From Apostichopus japonicus (taxonomy: Eukaryota; Echinodermata; Holothuroidea; Aspidochirotida; Stichopodidae): DNA of 64,000 nt. Positions 1 through 11,228 of this stretch are shown piece by piece. Position numbers and translations under genes: made by a program. Where the stretch lies: assembly GCF_037975245.1 (NCBI RefSeq), contig NC_092580.1, forward strand, positions 16,938,001 through 17,002,000. Direction: 5' to 3'. Below the pieces are notes generated by a model. It was given only the letters and a program-made list of their open reading frames with translations. It was not told where the DNA came from and did no database searches. How positions within the stretch are numbered: the first letter of the stretch is position 1; the number at the start of each line of letters is the position of its first letter.

Positions 1-2095
1 TGACACTTTCCAGACATTAAAGGTTGCACAAAACACTACTCGAGTCATTAGAGGCGAATACAAGTTTTCAAAGTTGATTCTTAGGTCAGGAGTATAGTAC
101 TTACCATTATGGTCGCAATTACATGTCTCCGTTTGTGCAAAGTACACCATACTCTTAAGAAAAACGGGTAAAATCAAAATTCAAAGTCGAATGCACGATG
201 TATGCATGAAAACGTACAAATGATCTGGCTTTTTGCCGTACAACGTAAAGCGCCCTGACAATTTTTCAAGGCTTCACTGTGCGATACACTGTGTCAGCAT
301 TCTTCATTATAAGAAAACCTTTCGTTTTAATTTAAATGATAATAGGATAACAAGACCTAAGTTCGCTATAACAACAAAGAGATTCGACGGAATGTTCGAG
401 TTGCAGCTAGTAGCTAAGTGGAAACATACAACATACGCATAGAATATTCGACATATGGTATCGGTGTATAAAATTGAATTTCATTTGTAAACAGTTTGAT
501 ACAGTGGTAAATGGTCACTCTTTGTGTATTATAGTAACAGGACTCTGTGGTATTTCTCTTTAATGTTTCGTTCTTTCCCTATTTCTTTTCTTTCGGTTGC
601 TTTCCTGCCGATTATTCTAGCTTAAGTTTAAATCGAATGACAATATTACTATTCTCATTGTATTAACGGTGACTAACAACCGTTTCGAACTGGGTTAAAA
701 TATATACGTAAAGCAGATCTTTTTCGTAACTTTATCTTTGAAGGCATCCTATACCAACAATTAAAATTATCGTGTTACCAGGTGAATTCCAGGTCAGGTC
801 GATGTTTGCACACATACCGACTACTTGACCGTAACACTATCAGTACGCCGCGCTTCAGCTTTCTATGACTGAAAATAAAACGACACCATTGTTTGTCATC
901 AAATCCCAATGCTTCTTCTTTTGAGCAATTACTTTATTTGATTTTGTGTTTCTCTCCTTTTTTCTGTCTCAAAATAAATAACACATGAAGATTTGCAGCT
1001 CAGCTCTACAACATTATGATTGATTATCAATTGTCTTAGCTGATAAATGGCTATAAGAATACAAAGAATACAATCGACTGTATATAAACAACCCGTCTAC
1101 AAACTACACAGTGATTTGCAATTGGGTTAAGCTTCAAAACGATCTTACTAAGCAGCAAACACAAACAATAATTGTAGCCAATGGCGGATCCATGATTTCT
1201 CGAAAGAAGGCCGCAACAGACTCGCATCGGTAGATTGCAATATCCCTTCTGAAATAGCGACACAACATTGGCGAAAAGTAAGAAAGGACTGCTCACGCGC
1301 AAAGCGTACTTAACTCTTACACTGTATAATTTGTCACGCGCAAAGTAATGATTCAGCTAGTTTTTAGTGCAAATAAGATCAGGGGTTCGGGTGGGGGTGG
1401 GGGAGTATAAGGTTGTTTCTGAGAATGGCTAAGATGTGCATCATTTTAACCAAATTTTGTAGCACATGGTGCCCTTATTTAAATTAGCATAACAGCCTAG
1501 CCCCCCCCCCCTACCTGTGGCCACAACTTGCCCAAAGTTGATTCCTTACCATACATCACAGCAGTTATGAAAAAAAATGATCAGCAATCCGCAGTGATGA
1601 TGTCTGAATTCTGGCTTACAGTGTATGTGCCATAAGTGATTTCCTCGGGTAGTTCTTCCAGCCTGCCGTACAGTTCAACTGCATGCTTGCCCGGCCTACT
1701 CACTAGAGACATAGTCTACTTGATAGCTTTAACTGTACTTCATCAATATAGAAAACCTTTTCAAATTGACTATTCATGGTTATGGTTTCATGATCATGTC
1801 ATCCAGACGCAGGTACCAAACCAGTTAACATCTACTCATAAAGCGAGTATTTCATGATTGCATGCAAATCTGATACGACCCATCGCCAAGAATTTAGCAG
1901 TAATACCAACTTGCAAGCGGAACATAGGTTTTTAAACTGAACCAATTCAATTTGACTTTGATCAATAGATAGATATTTATTCAGCCAATCATATAAAAAT
2001 ACAATGGAAATTGGTTGATAACAAGAGCTCAAAACATTAAAAATTGTAAACAACAAATAAGACGTATAATAATGCACATGGATATGAAAATGTTC
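1..2095. other. AT-rich DNA without recognisable gene
   Basis: No reading frame here resembles a known protein and no splice-bounded exon series is visible. There are short homopolymer runs, for example a C-run near 1501-1512 and a G-rich run near 1390. It may be intergenic DNA or the flank of a gene outside the window. Confidence 0.5.
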
Positions 2096-2125
2096 CTATA
2101 AAATATTAAGATGAACAAAATATAA

Positions 2126-2170
2126 AATGTACCTTCAAAATATTAAAATGTACCTTCAAAATATTATAAA
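2126..2170. repeat. Short tandem repeat at LINE 3' tail
   Basis: About two copies of a 21-bp unit containing ATGTACCTTCAAAATATTA lie directly beyond the polymerase reading frame, as expected for the 3' end of a CR1/L2-type element. Confidence 0.6.
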
Positions 2171-2212
2171 TGCCCTCAAATCCAATATAAAGTCTACGAA
2201 GTTTAAAATTGT

Positions 2213-3011
2213 TTAACAGTTTTGGTGCGCATGGAATATCTTCACAGCAGAAGGATAAAAACTGTCAGTAAATCTTTTAGAATCCCTAAAAGTATGCATT
2301 CTTTTGCCTAAAGGCAGGAACCTGAAATAATCAGTTGCTGGGTGGTAATCATTATTCAATATATTTTCAACATGTTTTAATGTTCCCTCTTGGTAGAGTG
2401 ATTGAAGGGACGGTAGGCCTGTGACAATGAGGCGCTCCGCATTTCTTATGACAGATTCTAGTTGCCAAAGATCATTCTTACTTGCACGACTAAACCAGAC
2501 TAAAATGTTTAAAGTTAAAATACTTTCAATAATAGCACGATAAAAATTAATTAAAATATTCTGACTGACACCATACGATTTTAGAGCTCGCAAAAAAAAT
2601 AGTCTCTGTCGTCCCTTTTTCAGTATCTCATCAGTATTTGTGTTCCATGATAAGTTGTCCATAATAAACGTGCCTAGCAACTTAAATGTGTTTACTTGCT
2701 TCACAACAGATCCATTTATAATGATAGGGTCCTTTGTATTTTTGTTTCGTCTAAAGTTCACTATTAATTCCTTAGTTTTGTTCACATTCAGAATCAGGTT
2801 GTTATCAGTGCACCATTTGGCCAAGAGATCCACTTCGTCACGGTAGCCACTTTCATCTTCGTTGATAATCAAACCAGTCACTGTAGTGTCGTCTGCAAAT
2901 TTAATGATTCGTGAGTTCTGATCGGCGGCTCTGCAATCGTAGGTTAACAAAGAGTACACTAGCGGTGATAATACAAAACCCTGAGGAGTAGCAGTATAGA
3001 TGCCAAAATAA
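2213..3011 (-). pseudogene. LINE reverse transcriptase, C-terminal part
   Basis: The segment contains a T-P-Q-G-x-V-L-S-P motif, then F-A-D-D-T-T (the second catalytic aspartate pair of the polymerase, in the F-A-D-D form). The thumb follows, with the family's I-E-S-I-L-T segment. The minus-strand frame stays open to a stop at about 2213. Residues translated upstream of 3011 belong to the inserted MITE, not to the LINE. Relative to the central part the frame is shifted even without the insert. Confidence 0.8.
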
Positions 3012-3377
3012 CAAGGGCGTAGGAACCGGGGGGGCTGGGGGCGCCAGCCCCCCCAGTGAAAAATGTGGAGGGGCGGAAGTATCATTCCGCCCCCCCCCCC
3101 GCTTCGCAAGTCAGAAAACCCCTTTTTCATTTCCAAATGAGAAAAAAAATCCATTTGGAGCACCAAATTGCATCTAAGGCCAGGTGAAAATACAAAATTA
3201 AGTTTACAAAATGGAGTGAGTGTTGAAGTGTGCTATATTGCACCAAATTGCATCTGAGGCCACCTGGAAATGCAAAAAATTCCAAAGGGGAGGGGGAACC
3301 CCCTCCCCTTAGACCCCTCCCCCAGGCCGGCCATCAGTCTTCAGCCCCCCACTCCAAAGTACCTTCCTACGCCACTG
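3012..3377. mobile_element. hAT-like MITE inserted in the LINE
   Basis: This 366-bp GC-rich insert is bounded by an 8-bp duplication CAAAATAA at 3004-3011 and 3378-3385. Its ends are imperfect inverted repeats: the right end read inwards starts CAGTGGCGTAGGAAGG and the left end starts CAAGGGCGTAGGAACC. An 8-bp target duplication and CAGTG-type ends are features of hAT transposons. It has no transposase. It carries G-runs and C-runs that could form strong hairpins. Confidence 0.75.
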
Positions 3378-3740
3378 CAAAATAATGTTGCCTACTCTAA
3401 CAGTTTGTTTGCGACATAGAAGGAAATCTAAACTCCATCTACAAATAGACGCAGGGAAGTTGAGGTGTTTCAATAATTTAAAATGTAACCGCGAAGGAAT
3501 AATAGTATTAAAGTCAGAACTGTAATCTATAAAAAGTACTCGGGCGTAGGAACATTTCTTTTCCAAATGGGCAAAAGTTTCATGTATCCATATGGAAATA
3601 GCATCTTCAACTGATCTGTTTGCGCGATATGCAAATTGGGATGGATCGAAATCAGCAGGTAAAATAGTTTTTAGATATAGGCTAAAATAAAGCCTTCGAA
3701 TGTTTTCATTGGTACAGATGTTAGTGCAACTGGTCGATAG
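3378..3740 (-). pseudogene. LINE reverse transcriptase, central part
   Basis: Minus-strand translation gives a Q-F-A-Y-R-A-N-R-S motif near 3620-3650. The first catalytic-aspartate motif of the polymerase (F-I-D-Y-S-S-D-F-N-T) lies near 3515-3545. A frameshift lies near 3690. The frame is cut at 3378 by the inserted hAT-like MITE, whose target-site copy lies at 3378-3385. Confidence 0.75.
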
Positions 3741-3745
3741 TCATT

Positions 3746-4369
3746 TTAACATGATATGTTTCCCTTCTTTGGAACTGGAACTATTATTGCATCTTTGAAT
3801 GACCTAGGAACCTCACATAAGCTAAGTGACCAATTAAAGATGTTCGTATAAACTTCAGCGAGTTGCTCGGCACACATCTTCAGCAATTTGGGGGTGATAC
3901 CATCAGGCCCAGCAGCTTTACGTTCATTTAGTCGCTTCAATTTATATTTTACCGAATTGACGTCGATATTGAATGGCGCAGTAGCATGTCCGTTGTTCAC
4001 TGGGAACGGCTGGTTACTATTTCCTCTGTCGAACTGTGCGTAAAACTCGTTGAGCTTATCCGACAATGCTACATCATCAGTGTTTACTGACCTCTTTACC
4101 CCTTTATATTGAGTAATTGCCGCGATGTTGGCCCATACCTCTCTCGAGTAAGCGGTCTGAAACTTTTGCTCAATGCGATCCTTCTGGGCTCTCTTAGCGT
4201 TCTTAATGGCTTTCCGGAGGTCACACTTTGCTCGGTGGTAAAGATCCGGATTGGTGGTTTTGGTCCAATACGCTTCATCCTTGGCCTTAATTTTGGCTTT
4301 GATCACCATGTCACACCATGGCTTGTTGTTTGGGATGCGTAACAGTCTTAGTAGGTATGCAGACATCAT
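3746..4369 (-). pseudogene. LINE reverse transcriptase, N-terminal part
   Basis: The minus-strand frame is open for 207 codons. It contains the linker between endonuclease and polymerase and then the K-A-A-G-P-D-G-I motif that opens the LINE polymerase palm. The characteristic segment ending in V-P-V-P-K-K follows. A frameshift near 3745 ends the frame. Beyond it, a conserved D-Y-R-P-V-A-L-T-S stretch continues in another frame. Confidence 0.8.
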
Positions 4370-4398
4370 GACAGAAGTTTATGTAAGCAGTCACAGTT

Positions 4399-5183
4399 TC
4401 AGTGATCTAGGGTCTTATTTTGACGAGTAGGACAAGTCACACATTGCTTGAATTCGGGCATTGAGCTCCTCAGATTAGCTCGATTAAAATCACCTGCAAC
4501 AATAGACAAGGTATTAGGATCGGAATTCTCACAATTAGAAATAATCTCATGTAGGCTTTCCACTGCTAAATTTGTGTCTGCACGAGGATGTATGTAAACT
4601 GCTGTCAAAGTCACTGATGAAAAATCCAGTGGAAGATAGAACGGCCCACACTTAATCATAATATGTTCCATGTCCTGGGTGGTTCCTTGGGAAATTACCC
4701 TTACATCGGATGAGGGAAACAAACTCCACCGCCCTGAGACTTCCCCCGTAATCTGACGATCACGATCATATGCCGATAGATTGTAAACCCCAGTGGTTGT
4801 ATACAATCAGGATGATCTGAAGTCAGCCATGTTTCAGTTAGGCAAAACACATTGCAATCGCTATAGTCAAGAAAATTTGCAATTCTAGAAAATAACTCAC
4901 CAGTTTTGTTGTAAAGACTCTGAACATTAGCCAGAATAACACTGGGCACTGGGGCATTACATTGTCTACGACGTAGTTTAACTAGTTTTTCTCCTCTCCT
5001 ACCCCGCTTACGTTTAGGCTGTTTCCATTTGGCTTCGTTGAACCAATCCACAGAAAATTGACTCTCATTGAGTTGTAAACTACCGAAATCTGAATTGATC
5101 TCTTGTCGTATTCGTAACAAATCCTCTCTAGTATATTGCACAAATGTAGACGACACAGACGATGAAAAGACACAAGAGCTCAA
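4399..5183 (-). pseudogene. LINE endonuclease (APE) region, frameshifted
   Basis: Two overlapping minus-strand frames (4701-5183 and 4399-4806) together cover an apurinic/apyrimidinic-like endonuclease, which nicks target DNA for LINE integration. The first carries a basic N-terminal stretch (around residues 55-75) and then the family's A-N-V-Q-S-L-Y-N-K start and C-L-T-E-T-W-L core motif. The second carries the V-A-G-D-F-N motif and ends at a T-L-D-H motif. The frame changes between about 4740 and 4800, so no intact protein can be made. The stretch that normally joins the endonuclease to the polymerase looks shortened near 4370-4399. Confidence 0.8.
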
Positions 5184-7079
5184 GTAATCGTGTCGCTATC
5201 AGTCAGCGCCATCTTATGTTACATAGCTAATAAACTCTGATGTGATAATGGGAATTTTAAATGGAAAATCCTTGTGGAAATATAACTGAAGAATCCTTTT
5301 AGGCTACAATGTATTTCTCAATTCATTATCAAACAGTGCATAAACAGATGTTTATGAAATTAACGTAAAACTTGCCATAAAAGATCTGACTTATGGGAGC
5401 GAACGTTTCACTATTGATGACAAATCGAAATGATATCATGCTGTAATATTTCCAACATTTCAGTTTCCAAGACCTGTATTAAGACCTGTTAAAACTATAA
5501 GTTGGTCCAGTTAAGCAGATTATGTGATATGCCTATGACTAAGAAAAAAGGCTGCATATATGGTCCTGTATAGGGAGTCGAATATTCACCAGCGGAACTT
5601 ATGATATTTAGCAATAGCGCCATCTTTACTCCGTAATGTCTTACAAGCCTTGTAAAGAGCTTATATTTTATTACAAAACTATTGTGTTGTTGACCTGGGC
5701 TCGAGTGAAACTCGAGTTATATTTTTCGTGACATGACCTATGCTATAATATTTACTTAAGCAAATATGAACAGTTAATTTTCCTGTTGTTTCATGAAGGA
5801 TGCAGACCGTGGTTTGAGCTAATATGCTAAGTGAGACTGGGTTAATGGTTTTGCAGTAAATGGTGATATAAAAGTTTTTGATAGATGATTGCCCTGGTGG
5901 TACACAGGCAGGGGTGCAACCACATACTCCTCTAGAGGGAAACTAATATGGCTCATATTCTTCGCCCTCTTGCCCTTCCCCCCCCCCTCCCCTCCACAGA
6001 CACTCAGACAGACAGAATGTTTAAAAATATCCTATTGTAGACTACGTACAGATATAGGCCTACACATATTAAACTAAACAACCTCAACAGTTTTTCAAAA
6101 CAAGTCAAATATAGCACCATTTTGCATCTAAGCACCATCAATAATATTCTACCAAATTTCTAATTCTTTAGAACTTCGGACCCCAACCCCAAATGGTGAT
6201 TGTATTTATGAACATGAGATGTAGGCCCCTACGCTATATTACTAGTAAGTATAACTGATCAGTCAAGGTATTCTGAATATTGTATTGTGACTCAATCATA
6301 ACTTGTGTTTCATAATTTCCCAGTAAAATATGTCACAACTCACATATATAGCTGTACTTTCACATAGGCTAGTATGTTAATTGTTATTGAGAGGGAAGAA
6401 TCATTACAGATGTCAGTTTCTTTCCAATCCACTTGCATGATTGTATACTTAGTCTTGGTTGTGTTAAATATATCAATGCAGCTGGAGTTCACTGAAGCAG
6501 GCCATCCACCAGCCCACAGCACTGCGCGCGCACATACTGCCTTGTTGGACATTTGGCCAAGTCGTTAGTTAATGTGTTGTTTGGTCTGACCTAGGGGCCT
6601 AGCTAGTCTAAGTACTAGCTAGCTAGGTATAGGCTAGCTAGTTTGCGAATATAAACGCAACTTAAGTTAGGCTTATACTGGCATAACATCAGCCCATACT
6701 ATAATTAAGGCCTATATGCCTAAATTTGGCTGACAAAAAAATAAGTATAATAGCCAGTGTTATTGACAATTTTGACTATGCCTAACGTGTCCAGTTCAAT
6801 TTCTTTAGCGTGTCTTAAGTTATAGCTCTAGCCTAGACCTAGCGAAGGTTCCGTTACGTTATACTAGTACAAACACCTCGCACAAAACTTAATTTTTTGC
6901 CTTTTAATTTACTCACTCACATAACTTTCCACTTTATGCTCCTCTTTGGATATCTGGGGAAATGAGGCGCTGGACGAGTGCAGCTACCCCAACTACACGC
7001 CACATAACAAAGGCATTTTAATTTAATTTTGATCCTCATCGATGAAAACTGCATAGTGTGGTAGGCTGTATACTATCAA
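5184..7079. other. Non-coding DNA between LINE and candidate promoter region
   Basis: No coding region or repeat family was recognised. There is a C-rich run near 5979-5995 and local tandem use of CTAG-containing words near 6597-6645. I cannot assign a function. Confidence 0.4.
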
Positions 7080-7352
7080 CATCGCCCCTACCCCGCACGT
7101 ACCCGGCCCCTTGACTGCCCGGCGTTTGCTACCGGCACATTGCAGGTGTGCAGCACGTGATCTGATCAATTCCAGCAATCTTGTTTACAACTCGTGGCTC
7201 TGGTACATAATTGTGCTGTGACGCGACAATTTGTCTTCATTTTCAGATAAAATATGGTAACCATGCACAAATCTAAGGAAAAAAGTTTCTGGACGAATCT
7301 AACTTACAAAGTTTAAGATGACAGACGACAACTTTGTGCGAAGGTCCTACAG
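7080..7352 (+). promoter_or_regulatory. Candidate ITPR promoter / non-coding first exon
   Basis: This is a locally GC-rich, CpG-containing island in AT-rich surroundings about 4 kb before the ITPR start codon. It includes a CACGTG E-box at 7154-7159. A possible splice donor (CTACAG followed by GTGTGA) sits at 7353. The ITPR start-codon exon has its own 3' splice site at 11130, so at least one upstream non-coding exon must exist. This is the best-looking place nearby, but the link is inference only. Confidence 0.2.
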
Positions 7353-7422
7353 GTGTGAACTTTCACTGTAGTACCAGTGCCCTATGTTTCGGCCTATGTT
7401 TTTGCTTTTGAAAATACTTGAC

Positions 7423-7865
7423 TACGGAAGCGTAGAAAGGACATGGTGATGAAAGAGAAACAAACTCGTCAAAATGACAAAATTCAGAAAATTGACGTTT
7501 TGCCGAGTTTAACAACTCGTCAAAACGACAAAATTATTAAATTTGCCGAGATGCAACAAGTCGTCAAAATGACAAAATTATGAAAATTGACGTTTTGCCG
7601 AGATACAATAACTCATCAAAATGACAAAAATCTGAAAATTGACGTTTTGTCGAGATACAACAAGTCGTCAAAATGACAAAATTCTGAAAACTGACGTTTT
7701 GCCGAGATGCAACAAGTCGTCAAAATGACAAAAAAATTTCTCGGCAAATTTAATAAGTTTGTCGTTTTGACAAGTTGTTAAACTCGGCAAAACGTAATTT
7801 TTCTGAATTTTGTCATTTTGACGAGTTTGTTTCTCTTTCATCACCATGTCCTTTCTACGCTTCCG
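7423..7865. mobile_element. MITE with long inverted repeats and internal tandem repeats
   Basis: The two ends are inverted copies of about 70 bp (7423-7492 against roughly 7797-7865), starting TACGGAAGCGTAG and ending in its complement. Between them are about five copies of a roughly 60-bp unit that carries TCAAAATGACAAAATT and TTGACGTTTTGCCGAG. The element is flanked by an 8-bp duplication TACTTGAC (7415-7422 and 7866-7873). It has no transposase. The structure suggests a fold-back or Mutator-like non-autonomous element; the superfamily is uncertain. Confidence 0.75.
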
Positions 7866-8199
7866 TACTTGACAGTGTGTTGAAAGCACCGTTGGTTTTA
7901 CCAATTCTTTGGTTAATATCTTCTCCGGTCCCCAGCAAGCTTCCAACATATTTACACTCCTTCCAACTTTTATTTCCTTTTCTTGTGATTGAAAATTTCT
8001 CAATTTTTGTGCAATTGATTTTCAGATTCCTTCCTGTCAGTTTCTCAGAAACTCGTTTTGCGATATCTTGCTGTAGTATGTTCTTAACCCCGCCCCCAGG
8101 CCTGAGGTCGGAAAGGTCGTCTGCGAATAAACTATATATATATACACAACGCGATTGCGATATATATCGAGCCGCAATTCCTAGGTAAGTCAGGCTCAC
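7866..8199 (-). pseudogene. LINE reverse transcriptase fragment
   Basis: The minus-strand frame contains an L-F-A-D-D polymerase motif near 8105-8125. A thumb-region segment follows (K-E-C-K-Y-V-G-S-L-L-G-T then E-D-I-N-x-R-I-G), typical of non-LTR reverse transcriptases. The frame ends where the MITE at 7423-7865 was inserted. Across one target-site copy the same frame continues for a short distance to about 7360 before it decays. It is of a different type from the LINE at 2096-5183. Confidence 0.7.
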
Positions 8200-9116
8200 C
8201 GTACCTGTGTGAACTGAGCTACTGCTAATTTCTGGTAATCCGCACTAAATACTGTGGTAAGTGATCATACAATTGAAGAAGTATAACCTGCCATGCATAT
8301 TACATAACCTGAGCTATTCGTTAAATAATCAGTTTGTACAGAAAATTCGATCAAGTTTATGTTTACATTAGGCCTTACGGAGTATATAGTTTTGTGTACA
8401 GGCATAGGCAAATTGAGGCCTAAGCTACTGTGTGTGTGTGTGTACCTTCGACAACTGCCATACACAGTGACACTAGTATAATATATACTATAGTACTGTA
8501 GTAATTGGAAGTATCCTAGGCTATAACTTAAGCGCTACGTAATGCACATCGAAAAATACACTTTTCTGTGCAGTATGATATTTAAGCATGTTCCAACAAA
8601 AGAAAGTGGTGAACAACGTAGAACACCGCACAGAAACATATTCGTCTGAAACAATTACATTTCCAAGGAACATCACCAAGATTGCTGATGCCTGGCTACG
8701 AATGTAGCAGTTGAATTGTTTCTGAGACTATCACGTAACATCTGAATCATTGTTTTGATCACAGAATGTTATAAGTTTAGACAATTTATGAATTTTAGTG
8801 GAAGCTAATATCTCTGATACTGGAGAGGAATTTTCATCTCACATAACAGTGTGTTTGTTCTCTCAGCATTGAGAGTTGCTAAAGTAAAATATACGATCAT
8901 ACCACAGTAATTTCTTCATTGCAAACTTGCATATATTTTCATGGTCACTTTGACTACGTGCTTCAGTTACACTTGTTTTGTGTAACATTCAAATGTAAAC
9001 TACTGCATTCATCGTCAAAAGTAGCTAATGAAGCTTGAGTTTTGAATGGACATTAAGACACTGTAATGGGAAAGGTATAGGAACTGGCCAGAGTTGACCA
9101 ACTTACCTAGTGGTTG

Positions 9117-10080
9117 GGGGGGGGGGGGAGAGGGAAAATCCTGTCAACTCTTTAATAAAACTTATGAATAAAATGATATTATGTAACTATTTGGTAACTT
9201 ACAACTGGTGTTCATAAAAGTTTTAAGCAAGTATTAGGCCGCTGTTGAGATCTATGTAATATTTTCTACAGCATTTAAGGGGCTCAACTAAATCTCTTGA
9301 AAAGTGAAATATTTTTGTGTTGGAAATTCTGTCTAAACACTCACTTTATTCTACCTGGATTTCTGACATTGACAGCGTATGCATAGCATATAACATTTCC
9401 ACAGACACTATTTAAGGCAGTTGTATAAACCGTACAGTAGTGTGCATGCCGTCCAGGCCTGCATATGTTAACTAGTCTGCGACAAAATTCCCTTGTCATA
9501 ATGTGACAGTCATGTTTTATATTTATTAAAGGGTTGATTTTTGTTCGTGCACATTATAGGCCTATCATTATATGCTTCCATTGGGCACAAGCCAGTGCGT
9601 TGTCCGGGGTCAGAATGTGTTAAGTACTAACAATTGTGTGTTCCTGCAGAGGTATTTTTAAATGCATTTTTCTAGGAGGACTGCAGGGACACAAGTTTTT
9701 CTGAGCGGATGCAACCATTTCTAAAACCTTAGTAACAATACTGCGCTCAACTCTTGAATAAGCTTATGAAATAAACTTGCATAGGGAAACTTTTAGTGGT
9801 AACTTTTAACAGAGGTTTTTATAAAGTTGTGAGCAAGTACTACTCATGTTAGGGTTGTCATGACTATGTATTGTGTGTTCCTGTAGAGGAATTATATTGT
9901 GTAAGGACCATAGGGGGGGGGGCAAGCTTTTCTAAGCGGATGCAAACAATTTTGAAATGTGGTGTCCAGGGACGCAAGTTTTAAAGTTCTTGTAAAAATA
10001 CTGAGAAATGTGTTTAACTTATGAATGAAATTGCATCTAAACTGTAACCCACAACAGTAGCTTACTGAAATTTTTGAGAG
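9117..10080. repeat. Diverged local duplications
   Basis: Three related stretches (about 9140-9240, 9735-9850 and 9960-10080) share phrases such as TTATGAATAAAA and AACTTACAAC/AACTTTTAAC, then an AAAGTT-TTAAGCAAGTA-like ending. They look like old tandem duplications of a few hundred bases. The boundaries are approximate. Confidence 0.35.
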
Positions 10081-10274
10081 TTTTAAAATACTAGTAACAA
10101 TACTGTATTTCACAAACTTACCTTCAATCCAAATATTGGTAACAGAGCAGTAATTTGCATGCACACTCCTTGCCCATGTACAGATCGTCAAGATTATTGC
10201 TTTAAGATAGCTCCATGAGATATTATGTTTTGAATCAGATGTCATTTCAACATTTTCGACAAACTACATGTCAT

Positions 10275-10294
10275 GGTTAGGGTTAGGGTTAGGG
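10275..10294 (+). repeat. Short interstitial telomere-type repeat
   Basis: About three units of the animal telomere motif (GGTTAG register) stand alone in non-coding DNA. It is too short to be a telomere. It may be a chance run or a repair scar. Confidence 0.7.
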
Positions 10295-10299
10295 AAAAA

Positions 10300-11130
10300 A
10301 TGGTGTAGCTGAACCCTTGAATAGCACCTTATTACTTTCCAGCTACAGGGCTATATAAAAACAACTAAAACCAACAATTCATGTACCCAACCCCATCAGA
10401 GAAACTGAATAACAGGTGGATGATCAAACAAGCCAAGTCTCTGAGCTAATTAACAAGAATTAGTGAAAGAAACTAAGAAGAAATGCATTAAAAAGTGAGA
10501 ACAAGAAAAAGAGGGTTAGAGTTACATAAGAATAAAATGAAACAATTCTAATTCGTCAGTATACACGCAAGTGACAGCATGGTGAGGGGGGCTCAAAATT
10601 TATTCAAGATTGAGAGTTCAAAGGTTGTTTTAGGTGATTAATGACTGAACTGAACTATTTTTAAAATAGATCTTCTTTGTATGATTTTAATCTCAGGCTT
10701 TTTAAACATGATGCTTAAATAAATTTCAAATTAAACATAATGTAAATTTTTGAACCACAACTGATTGGCTTTAAGTTTGTAATCAAAGCAGATTAGTTGA
10801 TAATCAAAGCAGCTTAGTAGCAGATTAGAAAGCAAAGCAGATTAGAAGACTACCATAAAGGCATGTAAAAATTTACCATTATTGATTAGTGTACATAACA
10901 TGATGGTGGTTGTACAAAAGAATGGATGTTGCTTACTTCTCTAGTTTTATAGATTGTAGTTTGAAGTTTTTAAATGCTTCCTGTATAAACATTTATTTTT
11001 AGTTGAACAGTATCACATCCATATGTTTGTACCAGTTATTTAATAACAACTTACTAATAGTTACTGTACTCTAGGTGCATGTGTTCAGTGTGATATCAAC
11101 TATTGCAAGGTTTTCTCTTTGGTTTTTCAG
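10300..11130. other. Non-coding DNA directly upstream of the ITPR start-codon exon
   Basis: The DNA is AT-rich with a small tandem run of AATCAAAGCAGATTAG-like words near 10780-10855. It ends in a good polypyrimidine tract and AG at 11129-11130. It is most likely the end of an intron that separates a non-coding first exon from the start-codon exon. Confidence 0.5.
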
Positions 11131-11228
11131 CTGTGACTAAAAACTTGAAAATGAACTGAAGAGAGATAAAAGACACATTTTTATCAGAAGAAATTTCAGT
11201 AAAACAGGACACTCCCAAAGCATGCAAA
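11131..11228 (+). other. ITPR: ITPR 5' untranslated part of start-codon exon
   Basis: The exon starts after a polypyrimidine tract ending TTTTTCAG at 11121-11130, so it is spliced to an upstream non-coding exon. An in-frame stop TGA at 11157 lies before the start codon. Two upstream ATGs are visible. One at 11151 is followed at once by AAC and a stop, a two-codon uORF. One at 11222 is out of frame and overlaps the main start. Confidence 0.75.

Larger units (their letters stand above)
2096..5183 (-). mobile_element. Decayed CR1/L2-type non-LTR retrotransposon (LINE)
   Basis: Read on the minus strand, the segment encodes an APE-type endonuclease followed by reverse transcriptase, the order used by CR1/L2-group LINEs. 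The 3' end (low coordinates) finishes in a short tandem repeat of about 21 bp (two copies around 2126-2170), a tail type typical of this superfamily. The coding region is split over several frames by small indels. A separate element inserted at 3012-3377 interrupts the polymerase domain. The exact 5' boundary is not visible; 5183 is where the longest N-terminal frame begins. The copy is dead. Clade assignment is from motif recognition only. Confidence 0.85.

Noticed and set aside
10275-10294. Telomere or chromosome-fusion site
   Set aside because: Only about three units, with no extended degenerate array around them.
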